A stretch of DNA of 64,000 nt from Clostridia bacterium (GTDB lineage Bacteria > Bacillota > Clostridia > Oscillospirales > Acutalibacteraceae), in the NCBI GenBank assembly GCA_017623615.1, contig JAGAOT010000014.1, forward strand, positions 1 to 64,000, given 5' to 3'. How positions within the stretch are numbered: the stretch's first letter is position 1; every line of letters starts with the position of its first letter. A model generated the notes under the pieces. It saw only the letters and a program-made list of their open reading frames with translations, was not told the DNA's origin and searched no databases. Position numbers and translations under genes: made by a program. This document shows positions 53,320 through 61,711 of this stretch, piece after piece.

Positions 53320-54411
53320 ATGCAAAACAAGGCTTTAGACTTTGTAAAAGGCAAATTCAAAATTATGCAGATTGCCGACACGCAGGAAATCCCCGCCGTG
53401 TCACCCGACACAATCAAGCTTATCTCTGCCGCGCTTGATGCGGAAAAGCCCGACCTTGTTGTTTTCACGGGCGACCAGATAAAGGGATATTCCTCATTTT
53501 TTCTCGGCGAAAAGGGCAAGAAAAATGTTGAAGCAACCATAAAAGCCCTCATAAAGCCGATTGAGGACAGAGAAATTCCGTTCACCATGACCTTCGGCAA
53601 CCATGACGGCGAGGCTGCGCTCAAAAACAGCGAACAGTTTGAAATATACAAGCAGTCGCCGATGTTTGTTTATGCCGACCCCGCCGCAGAGGATGACAAG
53701 GGAACATTTTGCCTTAATATTTCCGACAAATTCTTGGTTTATCTTTTTGACACGCATTCAAAGGCAGAGGGCGGCGGCTACAGCGGAATTAACGAAACCC
53801 AGCTTGAATGGTATCGCAAAACCCGCGACAGCTATGAAAAGCCCCTTCCCTCGCTTGCATTTCAGCATATCCCCACTCCCGAGTTTTTTGATGTTATAAA
53901 GCGCGTAAAGCGTTTCACAAAGGGCTGTGTCAGAGCTTACGGCGACCATAAAAATGAATTTTACGCGCTGGACCCCCGGTCAAGCGGTCTGCGCGACTTC
54001 ATGGGTGAATCCCCTGCCGCGCCGTTTAAAAACAGCGGTCAGGTTGATGCATTCCTTGAAAAAGGCGAAGTGCTCGGTCTTTTTGTGGGTCATGACCATA
54101 ATAACAGCTTTGTTGCAAATTATAAGGGCATCGACCTCGGCTATACGCAGGGCGCAGGCTTTAATGTTTACGGCCCCGGTCTTAAAAGAGGTGTCCGCAT
54201 TTTTGAAATTGAAGAATGCGGAAAATATGAAACAAGAACGGTCACTTTCGGCGAGCTTTGCGGAAAAGAAGTTAAAAATAAAGCAAAGTTTGCGGTTTAT
54301 ACATATGCCCCCACTAATGTATCGCAGGTTGTGACGGCGGTTAAGGAAGCCGCGGTTGTCGCAGGCGCGGTTGCGGGTGTTGCATGGATAATAAAAAAGA
54401 AGAAAAAATAA
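53320..54411 (+). CDS. Metallophosphoesterase with C-terminal membrane segment
   Basis: A 363-residue calcineurin-type phosphoesterase. Motifs in order: QIADTQE (the usual DxH reads DTQ), FTGDQ, FGNHDGE, FQHIP and VGHDHNN. The substrate may be a phosphomonoester or phosphodiester. The last ~30 residues contain a hydrophobic segment (VKEAAVVAGAVAGVAWII) and a KKKKK tail, which suggests membrane anchoring with the enzyme facing one side only. No signal peptide is present. AGGTGAT precedes the ATG. Confidence 0.83.
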   Translation: MQNKALDFVKGKFKIMQIADTQEIPAVSPDTIKLISAALDAEKPDLVVFTGDQIKGYSSFFLGEKGKKNVEATIKALIKPIEDREIPFTMTFGNHDGEAALKNSEQFEIYKQSPMFVYADPAAEDDKGTFCLNISDKFLVYLFDTHSKAEGGGYSGINETQLEWYRKTRDSYEKPLPSLAFQHIPTPEFFDVIKRVKRFTKGCVRAYGDHKNEFYALDPRSSGLRDFMGESPAAPFKNSGQVDAFLEKGEVLGLFVGHDHNNSFVANYKGIDLGYTQGAGFNVYGPGLKRGVRIFEIEECGKYETRTVTFGELCGKEVKNKAKFAVYTYAPTNVSQVVTAVKEAAVVAGAVAGVAWIIKKKKK

Positions 54412-54416
54412 AAAAC

Positions 54417-54440
54417 GGGCGATTCGTGAATCGCCCCTAC
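54417..54440 (+). repeat. CCCCTAC-tailed palindromic repeat (copy 6)
   Basis: GGGCGATTC and GAATCGCCC then CCTAC; identical to copy 4. It begins 6 bp after the stop codon of the metallophosphoesterase. Confidence 0.9.
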
Positions 54441-54493
54441 TGATTAAGAAAATCAAACATTGATGGCTGTTGAGAAAGCCCGAAAGACAAGGA

Positions 54494-54535
54494 ACAACCG
54501 CCCGTAGGCGTACAAAGGTACGATAGGGCGGTTGT
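54494..54535. repeat. Large nested palindrome in a repeat-rich spacer
   Basis: ACAACCGCCC (54494-54503) pairs with GGGCGGTTGT (54526-54535); inside, GTAC and GTAC flank AAAG. Flanked by AAAATCAAA at about 54448 and 54549. Confidence 0.7.
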
Positions 54536-54570
54536 GACGTAGTAAGCAAAATCAAATATAAAAAAAGCAA

Positions 54571-54596
54571 GGGTCGATGTGGGCATCGACCCCTAC
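54571..54596 (+). repeat. CCCCTAC-tailed palindromic repeat (copy 7)
   Basis: GGGTCGATG pairs with CATCGACCC, then CCTAC. Confidence 0.88.
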
Positions 54597-54613
54597 TTTT
54601 TAAGGTTACATGC

Positions 54614-54636
54614 GGGCGGATAATATCCGCCCCTAC
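54614..54636 (+). repeat. CCCCTAC-tailed palindromic repeat (copy 8)
   Basis: GGGCGGATA pairs with TATCCGCCC, then CCTAC. Third copy within 220 bp. Confidence 0.88.
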
Positions 54637-54666
54637 TCTTTTAATAGGATTTTGCGTTTTCGGGCT

Positions 54667-56856
54667 TTATCGGCAGTCAGCAACCGCTTTGAAATACTTC
54701 ACAAAGCTGTCGCCGTCATCGTTTCGGAGCGTTGTGAACGCAAGACCCGCGTTCATGAGAAGTGCGCCCGAATATACCTCGTCGGTATCCTCATCAATAT
54801 AGTATTTATCGGGGTCAAGACCCTTTAATTTAATATAGAATGCTCTGTCGGCAGGCTCTCTCATAATAACACTTGTGAGAAGAGCCTCATTTTTATCCTC
54901 GGAAACAAACTCCCATGCCGCTCTGTAGGGATTTTCAAAGGGAGTTACAAGCCTGTAAAGGTCGCCGAAATGGATAACGTCATAATACTTATGATATTCC
55001 TTAACCTGACGTTTTACAATTCGCTTTTCTTCATCGGTGAACTTGTTGGGGTCAAGCTCATAACCGAATGAGCCCCAGAGAGCAACATTGCCCTTTGTGT
55101 CATAGCCCGTGCGCCTTGAAGCGGAAACATGGGCACCCATTGTTGATGCGGGATAGCAGAGCGAGGTGCCGAACTGAATTGTCAGGCGTTCAATGGGGTC
55201 GGTGTTGTCGCTCGTCCAAATCTGGGGCGAGAAGTAGAGAGTGCCGGGGTCAAAGCGTCCGCCGCCGCCCGAGCAGTTTTCGATAAGCATGTCGGGGAAC
55301 GCCTTGGTCAGCCTGTCCATAACGTCATATGTGCCGAGAACGAATCGGTGGAACACCTCTTTCTGCTGCTCTGCAGGAAGAATTGCCGAGCCAACCTCGG
55401 AAAGGTTGCGGTTGAAATCCCATTTGAGATAATCTATTTTGCAGGTTGAAAGAACCTTATACATTTCGCCGAAAATATAGTCGCGCACATCCTGCCTTGA
55501 ATAGTCAAGAACATACTGATGGCGGCCTATGCTCTTTTCGCGGTTGGGAACATGCAGACACCAATCGGGGTGAGCACGGTAAAGATTGCTGTCACGCGAA
55601 ATCATTTCGGGCTCATACCAAATGCCGAATTTAATACCGAGAGCGTTGATTTTGTTAACGAATTCGGCAAGCGTGCCGCCGAGCTTTTCTTCGTTAACCT
55701 GCCAGTCGCCAAGACCGCTGCGGTCAGAATTTCTGTCGCCGAACCAGCCGTCATCCATAACAAGCATTTCAATGCCGAGCTCCTTCGCTCTTTCCGCAAA
55801 GGTTACAAGCTGTTCACCCGTGAAATCCATGCCCGTTGCTTCCCAGTTGTTGATAAGAAGCGGGCGTTTGATATCCTTCCACTTGCCGCGGATAAGGTGC
55901 TTTCTGTAAAGTCTGTGGAAAATGCGGCTCATTTCGCCGATGCCGTCGGGGGTATAAACCATAACAACCTCGGGGGAATTGAAGCATTCACCCGCGTTAA
56001 GCTGCCAGCCGAAGTTTTCGGGGTTGATGCCCATAACAACTCTCGTGCCCGAATTCTGATTAACCTCCGCCTCAAAAACAAAGTTGCCGCTGTAAACAAG
56101 GTTAAAGCCGTAAGCGTTGCCGTAATCCTCGGTTGCGCCCTTGTCAACGATTGCCGCAAAGGGATTCTGGTGGTGGCTTGACGAGCCTCTTTTGCTTGAA
56201 ACAAGCTGTCTGCCGTGGGCAAGAGCGCGCCTTTCAAGGCTTCTTTCCTTGCCCCATCTGCCGTAAAGTGAGAGCATTTCGTAATCACTCGTGTGGAAAT
56301 CGACACAGGTGCTCATAACCTTTTCAATTTCAATGGTTTTATCTGAATTATTGATAACCTTAACGCTTCTGGTCATTGCACCGAGCTTTTCAAACACCGT
56401 GTAGTAAAGCACAGCCTGAACACCCGTTACGGCATCCTCCGCAAGCAATTCAAGGGTTGTTGCTTCGTCATCGCTTTCAACATAGAGCGCGGGAAGTCCG
56501 TCAATCGCAGGCTTGCCCGCATAAATTTTGTGGGACTTGTAGCGCATGTCGGTTACATTGTTGCCGTCGGCATTCTTAACGGCGATTGCGGATGTTCTGA
56601 AATCGCCCGCGCCGTTGCCCGCATACTCAAAGGGGTTAATATCGGGCGAAAAACGCCAGTCATCAACCTTTATGTTGTTGGGGCTGAACGAAGCAAAGCC
56701 GCCCGTATAGCGAAACTCCGCCAAGTTATAATCGGGGATTTTTGTGCCGTAATAAAGATGAACAAGATAATTTTCCTGATAAACTTCAAAAACATAGCTC
56801 GATGTTGCGGTATCAAGCTTAAAAATCTTTTTTTCGCTGTCAAAAAGTATGGGCAT
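54667..56856 (-). CDS. Alpha-galactosidase, glycoside hydrolase family 36
   Basis: A 729-residue GH36 enzyme that removes terminal alpha-galactose from raffinose-type sugars or galactomannans. An N-terminal beta-sandwich is followed by the TIM barrel: WEATGMDFTGEQL, VMDDGWFGDRNSDRSGLGDWQVN, GIKFGIWYEPEMIS, DYLKWDFNRN (nucleophile aspartate), ENCSGGGGRFDPG and QIWTSDNTDP (acid/base aspartate). No signal peptide, so cytoplasmic. ATG 56856 is preferred because AAGGAG lies about 8 bases upstream; the frame remains open 21 codons further into the preceding gene. It follows a DUF4091 gene by 1 bp. Confidence 0.95.
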   Translation of the reverse strand: MPILFDSEKKIFKLDTATSSYVFEVYQENYLVHLYYGTKIPDYNLAEFRYTGGFASFSPNNIKVDDWRFSPDINPFEYAGNGAGDFRTSAIAVKNADGNNVTDMRYKSHKIYAGKPAIDGLPALYVESDDEATTLELLAEDAVTGVQAVLYYTVFEKLGAMTRSVKVINNSDKTIEIEKVMSTCVDFHTSDYEMLSLYGRWGKERSLERRALAHGRQLVSSKRGSSSHHQNPFAAIVDKGATEDYGNAYGFNLVYSGNFVFEAEVNQNSGTRVVMGINPENFGWQLNAGECFNSPEVVMVYTPDGIGEMSRIFHRLYRKHLIRGKWKDIKRPLLINNWEATGMDFTGEQLVTFAERAKELGIEMLVMDDGWFGDRNSDRSGLGDWQVNEEKLGGTLAEFVNKINALGIKFGIWYEPEMISRDSNLYRAHPDWCLHVPNREKSIGRHQYVLDYSRQDVRDYIFGEMYKVLSTCKIDYLKWDFNRNLSEVGSAILPAEQQKEVFHRFVLGTYDVMDRLTKAFPDMLIENCSGGGGRFDPGTLYFSPQIWTSDNTDPIERLTIQFGTSLCYPASTMGAHVSASRRTGYDTKGNVALWGSFGYELDPNKFTDEEKRIVKRQVKEYHKYYDVIHFGDLYRLVTPFENPYRAAWEFVSEDKNEALLTSVIMREPADRAFYIKLKGLDPDKYYIDEDTDEVYSGALLMNAGLAFTTLRNDDGDSFVKYFKAVADCR

Positions 56857-56857
56857 T

Positions 56858-58477
56858 TCAGTTCTCCTTAATCCTTTGATTGATTTTTTCGCGCGTTTCA
56901 AGCAGCCAGTCATTTTCATGGGGATATTCCATGAACGTCAGCGGCTTAAAGAGGTCTTTTTCGATAAATTCAAGCACCTTTTCTCTGCCGAGCTTGCTTT
57001 CGAGAAGCTTTAAAGCGCGCAAATCCTCAAAGCCGTCATTCAAAACCTTAAGGCGCAGGGATTCATATGCTTCGCCGTTTTTGGCGGGATAAACAATAAA
57101 TGAATCGCCCGAAGGGAAGCTTCCGCCCGCATCGGTCACTTTATAAGGGTCAATCGCCTTTATCGAATACTGTAAGTTGTAGAAGTTATAGCCCCAATGC
57201 AGAAAGCCCTTAACATCGTATTTGTAAAGGAGCATTCCGAGCACTCTGTTGCGAAGCGAGGGCATTGACATAAAGCGGTTGGGAACATATTTATCACCCT
57301 GACAGCAGCAATAATAAGTCCAAAGCTCGGGAACATTGCCTACGAATTTTTCGATATGGTCCTCAGATGGAATAGGCTGTTTGACGGCTCCCGTTTCATA
57401 GAATTCAAAGTCCGAAAGAGCATCTATAACTTTGAAGCCGGGGAAAATTTCGGAAACGAGCTTTGAACGCTTCTTATATACTTCAAGCTGCTTGATTGAA
57501 GGCTCATCCGAAACGTGGAAGAAGCATTTTTTGCGTATTCCCTCGCTGTCGATAACCTTAATCAATGCAGCGGCAAACATACGCAGGAAATCATCGTATT
57601 TCTTGCTCGACGTGCGCGTTGACCAGCCGAAAATCTTCTTTTCTCTGCCCTTGCTGTCAATGGCAACAATTTTCGGCGCATGCTTTGCACCCCATTGGGT
57701 AAAAAGATGGCTCATTTCGAAATATTCAATGCCGCACTCACGGCATATTGAAATCCATTTGCGCAGGTTGGTAAAATCAAAATAATACTTTCCGCCGTTT
57801 CGGCGCACCTTAACAAGCTGAACCGTTCTTCTTTCACCGCCAACCTTTGTATCAAGCGGTGGGGTGAAAAGCGGGGTCAGAATGCAGTTCATTCCGTGCT
57901 GTGCGGCGGTTTTGATAAAGTTTTTGTTGATGCGCCAATATTCTTCGCTGAACGGCTCAATGCCGTAATAATTGCAAATACAGTCCGAATGATACCAGTT
58001 GGTATAAATAAGCTCCTGCTTGGGCAATAAAGCATCTATAACCTCAACCGCAATTTGCTTTTCTGCAGTTTCGCCCTCCGTGCTGAGAATAATTGTTAAA
58101 GCATGCTTTCCCGCGGGCTTTTCTTCGGGCAGAATTTCAATCCAAAAGCTGTTCCATGCGCTTTTTTTAACCTCGATTTCACCGCAAACGGGCACAAGCA
58201 CGTCGGGATAATTGCCCGAACCCTTGCGAAGATAAAAGTCATCCGCGTCATCACTGCACGCATTGCCGACGGGAACTTCTTTTACTGCGTATATTTTTAC
58301 AAACTGCGAAAGGCCGCCTGAAACCTCAATCGAAGCGGAGCAGCCTGTTTCACAGCTGAAAGCAATTTGAAACGACGAGCGTTCATTTTTAAGCATTGAA
58401 AAACCTTGAATTTCAGGGGCGTCAGGTTTTTCGTTTGAAAAAACCTTCTCAAGTGAGCTGATAATTAAAGCATCCAT
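56858..58477 (-). CDS. DUF4091 domain protein, putative glycoside hydrolase
   Basis: A 539-residue protein with a beta-sandwich N-terminal part (about 1-150) and a TIM-barrel-like region ending in the DUF4091 domain. FHVSDEPSIKQLEVYKKRSKLV and FLHWGYNFY are typical for that domain, whose members are often found with glycosidases. The glutamate in VSDEPS is a candidate catalytic residue. No signal peptide. The stop codon lies 1 bp before the GH36 start, so translation is coupled and the two probably act on the same glycan. Confidence 0.83.
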   Translation of the reverse strand: MDALIISSLEKVFSNEKPDAPEIQGFSMLKNERSSFQIAFSCETGCSASIEVSGGLSQFVKIYAVKEVPVGNACSDDADDFYLRKGSGNYPDVLVPVCGEIEVKKSAWNSFWIEILPEEKPAGKHALTIILSTEGETAEKQIAVEVIDALLPKQELIYTNWYHSDCICNYYGIEPFSEEYWRINKNFIKTAAQHGMNCILTPLFTPPLDTKVGGERRTVQLVKVRRNGGKYYFDFTNLRKWISICRECGIEYFEMSHLFTQWGAKHAPKIVAIDSKGREKKIFGWSTRTSSKKYDDFLRMFAAALIKVIDSEGIRKKCFFHVSDEPSIKQLEVYKKRSKLVSEIFPGFKVIDALSDFEFYETGAVKQPIPSEDHIEKFVGNVPELWTYYCCCQGDKYVPNRFMSMPSLRNRVLGMLLYKYDVKGFLHWGYNFYNLQYSIKAIDPYKVTDAGGSFPSGDSFIVYPAKNGEAYESLRLKVLNDGFEDLRALKLLESKLGREKVLEFIEKDLFKPLTFMEYPHENDWLLETREKINQRIKEN

Positions 58478-58490
58478 AATCTGTTCTCCG

Positions 58491-59300
58491 TTATTTTAAT
58501 GAACTCATTACTCTGTCTTTGGCAACGGTTTTGTCAATCGCGGTTATAACCGAATTTTCAAACCCCGTTTCTTTGAGGCTGCAAACGCCCTCAATGGTTG
58601 TGCCGCCGGGCGAGCAAACGTTTCTGACAAGCTCGCTGACGGGCTTATCGCTCTGCAAAAGCATTTTCGCGCTGCCAAACATCATTTGAGCGGCGATATC
58701 CTGCGCGGTTTTTGCGGGCAAGCCGTATTTAACACCCGCAGTTGCAAGCGCATCGGCAAACATATAGGCAAACGCAGGCGCGGAGCCTGCAATGGCGGTG
58801 AATGCCGAAAAATATTTTTCTTCAAGATAAACCGATTTTCCGAAGCAGGTGCAGAAATCAAGCGCAAAATCCTTTTCATCATCGGAAACAGCTTCCGAAA
58901 CACAAACAGCGGTTATCGCTTCGCCGACTGCCGCGTTGATGTTGGGCATTATGCGGGCGATTTTTGCATCAAAGCCGAAATATCCGAGCAATTTTGAAAT
59001 TTCCGTGCCTGCGGCGGTGGAAATCACAAGCGGATTATTAGCTTTTGCTTCATTTTTTATTTCATCAACGAGCGCGGCAATATCCTTGGGCTTAACCGCA
59101 ATAACAACGTTTTCGCATTTTGCGGCAATTTCGTTTGCACTTTCCGCAATTTCAACAGAAAGCTCCTCACGAAGCTCGGCAAGCTTTTGAGCATTAATAT
59201 CAAAAATCAAAATCTCCTGCGGAGCAATTTTGCACGAAGCAACAACGCCCCGAACTATTGAGCTTGCGAGATTGCCCGCTCCGATAAAACCTAATTTCAT
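58491..59300 (-). CDS. proC: Pyrroline-5-carboxylate reductase
   Basis: The last enzyme of proline synthesis: reduces pyrroline-5-carboxylate with NADPH. The 269-residue protein starts with the Rossmann motif GFIGAGNLASSIVRG, has VIAVKPKDI and ARIMPNINAAVGEAITAV, and ends with the typical SPGGTTIEGVCSLKETGFE. AAGGAG lies before the ATG. It precedes the DUF4091 and GH36 genes by 13 bp, an odd company, and its upstream DNA holds a terminator rather than a promoter, so its transcription may depend on read-through from mscL. Confidence 0.94.
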   Translation of the reverse strand: MKLGFIGAGNLASSIVRGVVASCKIAPQEILIFDINAQKLAELREELSVEIAESANEIAAKCENVVIAVKPKDIAALVDEIKNEAKANNPLVISTAAGTEISKLLGYFGFDAKIARIMPNINAAVGEAITAVCVSEAVSDDEKDFALDFCTCFGKSVYLEEKYFSAFTAIAGSAPAFAYMFADALATAGVKYGLPAKTAQDIAAQMMFGSAKMLLQSDKPVSELVRNVCSPGGTTIEGVCSLKETGFENSVITAIDKTVAKDRVMSSLK

Positions 59301-59319
59301 TGGTATTCTCCTTTATAAA

Positions 59320-59347
59320 AAGAGCGCAAAGCCCGTGCTCTGCGCTC
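59320..59347 (-). terminator. Terminator after mscL
   Basis: On the minus strand GAGCGCA pairs with TGCGCTC over a 13-base loop, followed by TTTTTAT. Confidence 0.7.
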
Positions 59348-59359
59348 CGTAAATCTGGA

Positions 59360-59827
59360 TTAAAGGTCTGATGTGCAGTTGGGGCACTTTGTTGCGCCGA
59401 TTGCGATTTCGCTCTTGCAGTAGGGGCATTCCTTGGTTGTGGGCTCTGCGGGAGCTGCAGGCTCTTCCTTCTTCTTTGACTTTTCTGCAATAGTGTTGAT
59501 GCCCTTAACAAGCAGGAAAACAACAAATGCCATGATGAGGAAGTTGAGAATTGCGCTGATGAAGTTGCCGTAGTTGAGAGTTGCGGCGCCTGCTTCCTGA
59601 GCGGCGGCAAGGGTTGCATAATCGTTGCCGTCGAGAGCGATAAACAAATCCGCAAAGTTAATTCCCTTGGTTGCAAGGCTGATTACAGGCATAACAACAT
59701 CGTCAACGAGTGACTTAACGATTGCCTGGAATGCGCCGCCGACGATAACGCCGACTGCAAGGTCAATAACGTTGCCTCTCATAATAAATTTTTTGAATTC
59801 GCCGAAAAATCCGTTTCCTTTTGCCAT
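59360..59827 (-). CDS. mscL: Large-conductance mechanosensitive channel with C-terminal zinc ribbon
   Basis: A 155-residue MscL. The conserved N-terminal helix and first transmembrane segment are clear (FFGEFKKFIMRGNVIDLAVGVIVGGAF), followed by the periplasmic loop and second segment. After the KSKKKEE stretch comes an extra tail of ~30 residues with four cysteines (CPYCKSEIAIGATKCPNC), a zinc-ribbon pattern. ATG 59827 follows GGAGG; the family N-terminus supports it over an in-frame start five codons upstream. It protects against osmotic shock together with mscS. Confidence 0.93.
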   Translation of the reverse strand: MAKGNGFFGEFKKFIMRGNVIDLAVGVIVGGAFQAIVKSLVDDVVMPVISLATKGINFADLFIALDGNDYATLAAAQEAGAATLNYGNFISAILNFLIMAFVVFLLVKGINTIAEKSKKKEEPAAPAEPTTKECPYCKSEIAIGATKCPNCTSDL

Positions 59828-59860
59828 GGTAGAAACCTCCAATTAATTATTACAAAATAC

Positions 59861-59889
59861 AATTTAACAGAAATTTTATAAAAGGTCAA
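59861..59889 (-). promoter_or_regulatory. mscL promoter
   Basis: Minus-strand TTGACC (59884-59889), 17 bp, TAAATT (59861-59866). The -35 box lies in the last codons of the upstream gene. Confidence 0.6.
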
Positions 59890-60757
59890 CACCTTCGATG
59901 TTAAAATTTGGAATAAATTCTTCCGTTGAGGATTCCTTGCCCTGAAAAAAGCAGTTTTCAAATCCGAGAGCAAGTATTTTTTCTTTTACTATAGCATATT
60001 CACGCGCCGAAAGCTTTCTGTTTATCGGCGGCATTTCCTTGGCTTTGCCGAACGGAGTATACTGCCGCATAACGCTTATATATGTTTCCGACGGCAGATT
60101 TTCACGCACCCACGAAAAAACCTTGACCGCCTGCGAAATATTGCCGGGCAAAACCATGTGCCTTATTATAATTCCGCTTTGCGCAATGCCGTTTTCGTCT
60201 GTTTTGATGCTTCCGACCTGACGAAACATTTCAAGCACAGCCGCCGAAGCAACCTCGAAATAATTTCCCGCACCCGAATATTTCAGCGCGGGGGCAGAGT
60301 CAAAATATTTGATATCGGGCAAATAGATATCAACAAGCCCCTCAAGCATTTCCAGCGTTTCCGCCTTTTCATAGCCCGATGAATTCCAAACAATCGGCAC
60401 GGGCGAATTATATTCTTTCAGCACCTTCGCGAGCATGGGTGCATAGTGAGCAGACGTTACGAGATTGAGGTTGTGAACTCCCTTTTCGATAAGCAAATCG
60501 AATACTTTCATCAGCTCTTTTTCGCTGACCTCTTTGCCGAATGCGCCGTGGCTGACTTCATAATTCTGGCAATAAACACAGCCGAGGTTACAGCCCGAAA
60601 AGAAAACCGTGCCTGACCCGCGAGAGCCGCTGATGCAGGGCTCCTCCCAAAAATGCGGCGCCGCCCTTGCTATCTTGAAGCTTTCACCCACGCCGCAAAA
60701 GCCGTATTCACTTTTTCTTTCCGCATTGCATTCGCGCGGGCAGACAGAGCATTTCAT
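59876..60757 (-). CDS. Radical SAM protein, PflX/PflA-like activating-enzyme family
   Basis: A 293-residue radical SAM protein of the PflX (COG1313) type, related to pyruvate formate-lyase activases. The N-terminus has four cysteines (CSVCPRECNAERKSEYGFCGVG). The radical SAM cluster motif is CNLGCVYC (about residues 56-63). HNLNLVTSAHY and LPDIKYFD follow. It probably forms a glycyl radical or performs a related modification; no partner is encoded nearby. GGAGAGG precedes the ATG. Its promoter is back to back with that of coaX. Confidence 0.87.
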   Translation of the reverse strand: MKCSVCPRECNAERKSEYGFCGVGESFKIARAAPHFWEEPCISGSRGSGTVFFSGCNLGCVYCQNYEVSHGAFGKEVSEKELMKVFDLLIEKGVHNLNLVTSAHYAPMLAKVLKEYNSPVPIVWNSSGYEKAETLEMLEGLVDIYLPDIKYFDSAPALKYSGAGNYFEVASAAVLEMFRQVGSIKTDENGIAQSGIIIRHMVLPGNISQAVKVFSWVRENLPSETYISVMRQYTPFGKAKEMPPINRKLSAREYAIVKEKILALGFENCFFQGKESSTEEFIPNFNIEGVDLL

Positions 60758-60789
60758 GCAAGCCTCTCCTTATTCACAGATTATTTATA

Positions 60790-60817
60790 ATTATATAATA
60801 TTTTTTTATAATTACAA
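60790..60817 (-). promoter_or_regulatory. Promoter of the radical SAM gene
   Basis: Minus-strand TTGTAA (60812-60817), 16 bp, TATAAT (60790-60795). Confidence 0.6.
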
Positions 60818-60820
60818 GCA

Positions 60821-60849
60821 TTGCAATATCTGCAAACATGTAGTATAAT
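60821..60849 (+). promoter_or_regulatory. coaX promoter
   Basis: TTGCAA (60821-60826), 17 bp, TATAAT (60844-60849). Confidence 0.78.
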
Positions 60850-60879
60850 ATTACAGATTAAGTATAAGGGGTGGTATTT

Positions 60880-61649
60880 TTGCTGCTTACAATAGATATC
60901 GGAAACACCAACATAACCATGGGTGTTTATAACAAAGACGAGCTTGTTTTTGTTTCACGTCTTGCAACCGACCGCTCGCGTACCCCAGACCAATATGCCG
61001 TTGAATTCAAGCAGATTTTTTCGCTTTATGACACACCGCAAAACAGCTTTGAGGGCGCTGCGATAAGCAGCGTTGTGCCGGAGCTTTCGGCATCCGTCAG
61101 CGATGCGGTTAAAAAGGTTACGGGCTGCAATCCTATGATTCTCGGCCCCGGCATAAAAACCGGCATGAACATTCTTATCGATAACCCTGCCCAGCTTGGC
61201 GCGGACCTGCTTGCGGGCGCAATCGCCGCGGCGGCGCTTTACCCCCTGCCCTGCCTTGTTATTGACCTCGGCACGGCAAGCAAGATAAGCGTAATCAACA
61301 AAGACGGAGCTTTCTGCGGCTGCACCATCGCCCCCGGCATAGGCATTTCGCTTGACGCTCTTTCAGCAAGAACCTCACAGCTTCCGAGCATCAGCCTTAA
61401 AACTCCCGCAAGAGCCATAGGCAAAAACACCATTGACTCAATGCAGTCCGGCACGGTTTTCGGCTACGCTTCAATGCTTGACGGCATGTGCGAAAAGCTT
61501 GAGGAGGAGCTTGGCGAAAAGGTTATGACAACCGTCGCAACGGGCGGGCTTGCAAAAGACCTTGTCAAAAGCTGCAAAGAGAAATCGCATATAACGGCGA
61601 GCTCATTCTTCACGGTCTTAAAGTTCTTTACGAAAAAAACAAGAAATAA
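60880..61649 (+). pseudogene. coaX: Type III pantothenate kinase, with a one-base frameshift
   Basis: CoaX phosphorylates pantothenate, the first step of CoA synthesis. Present are LLTIDIGNTNITMGVY (phosphate site), ISSVVPELS, GADLLAGAIAAA and IDLGTASKISV. The frame is good to about 61584 (KSCKEK). There the expected C-terminus continues in another frame: AYNGELILHGLKVLYEKNKK and TAA at 61647-61649. Adding one A to the AAA at 61582-61584 restores 256 codons, the normal family length. TTG 60880 is the start, six bases after AAGGGGTGG. It may be a real mutation, a sequencing error in an A-run, or a programmed frameshift. Confidence 0.85.
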
Positions 61650-61711
61650 TTTATCCGCCAATTTTTACATTGCATCCGACACGTTCGGAGCAGTAGTAAG
61701 GAGGAATATAT

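Noticed and set aside
54412..54666. CRISPR array
   Set aside because: The hairpins are different from one another, unevenly spaced and palindromic to the last base; there are no unique spacers between identical direct repeats and no cas genes.
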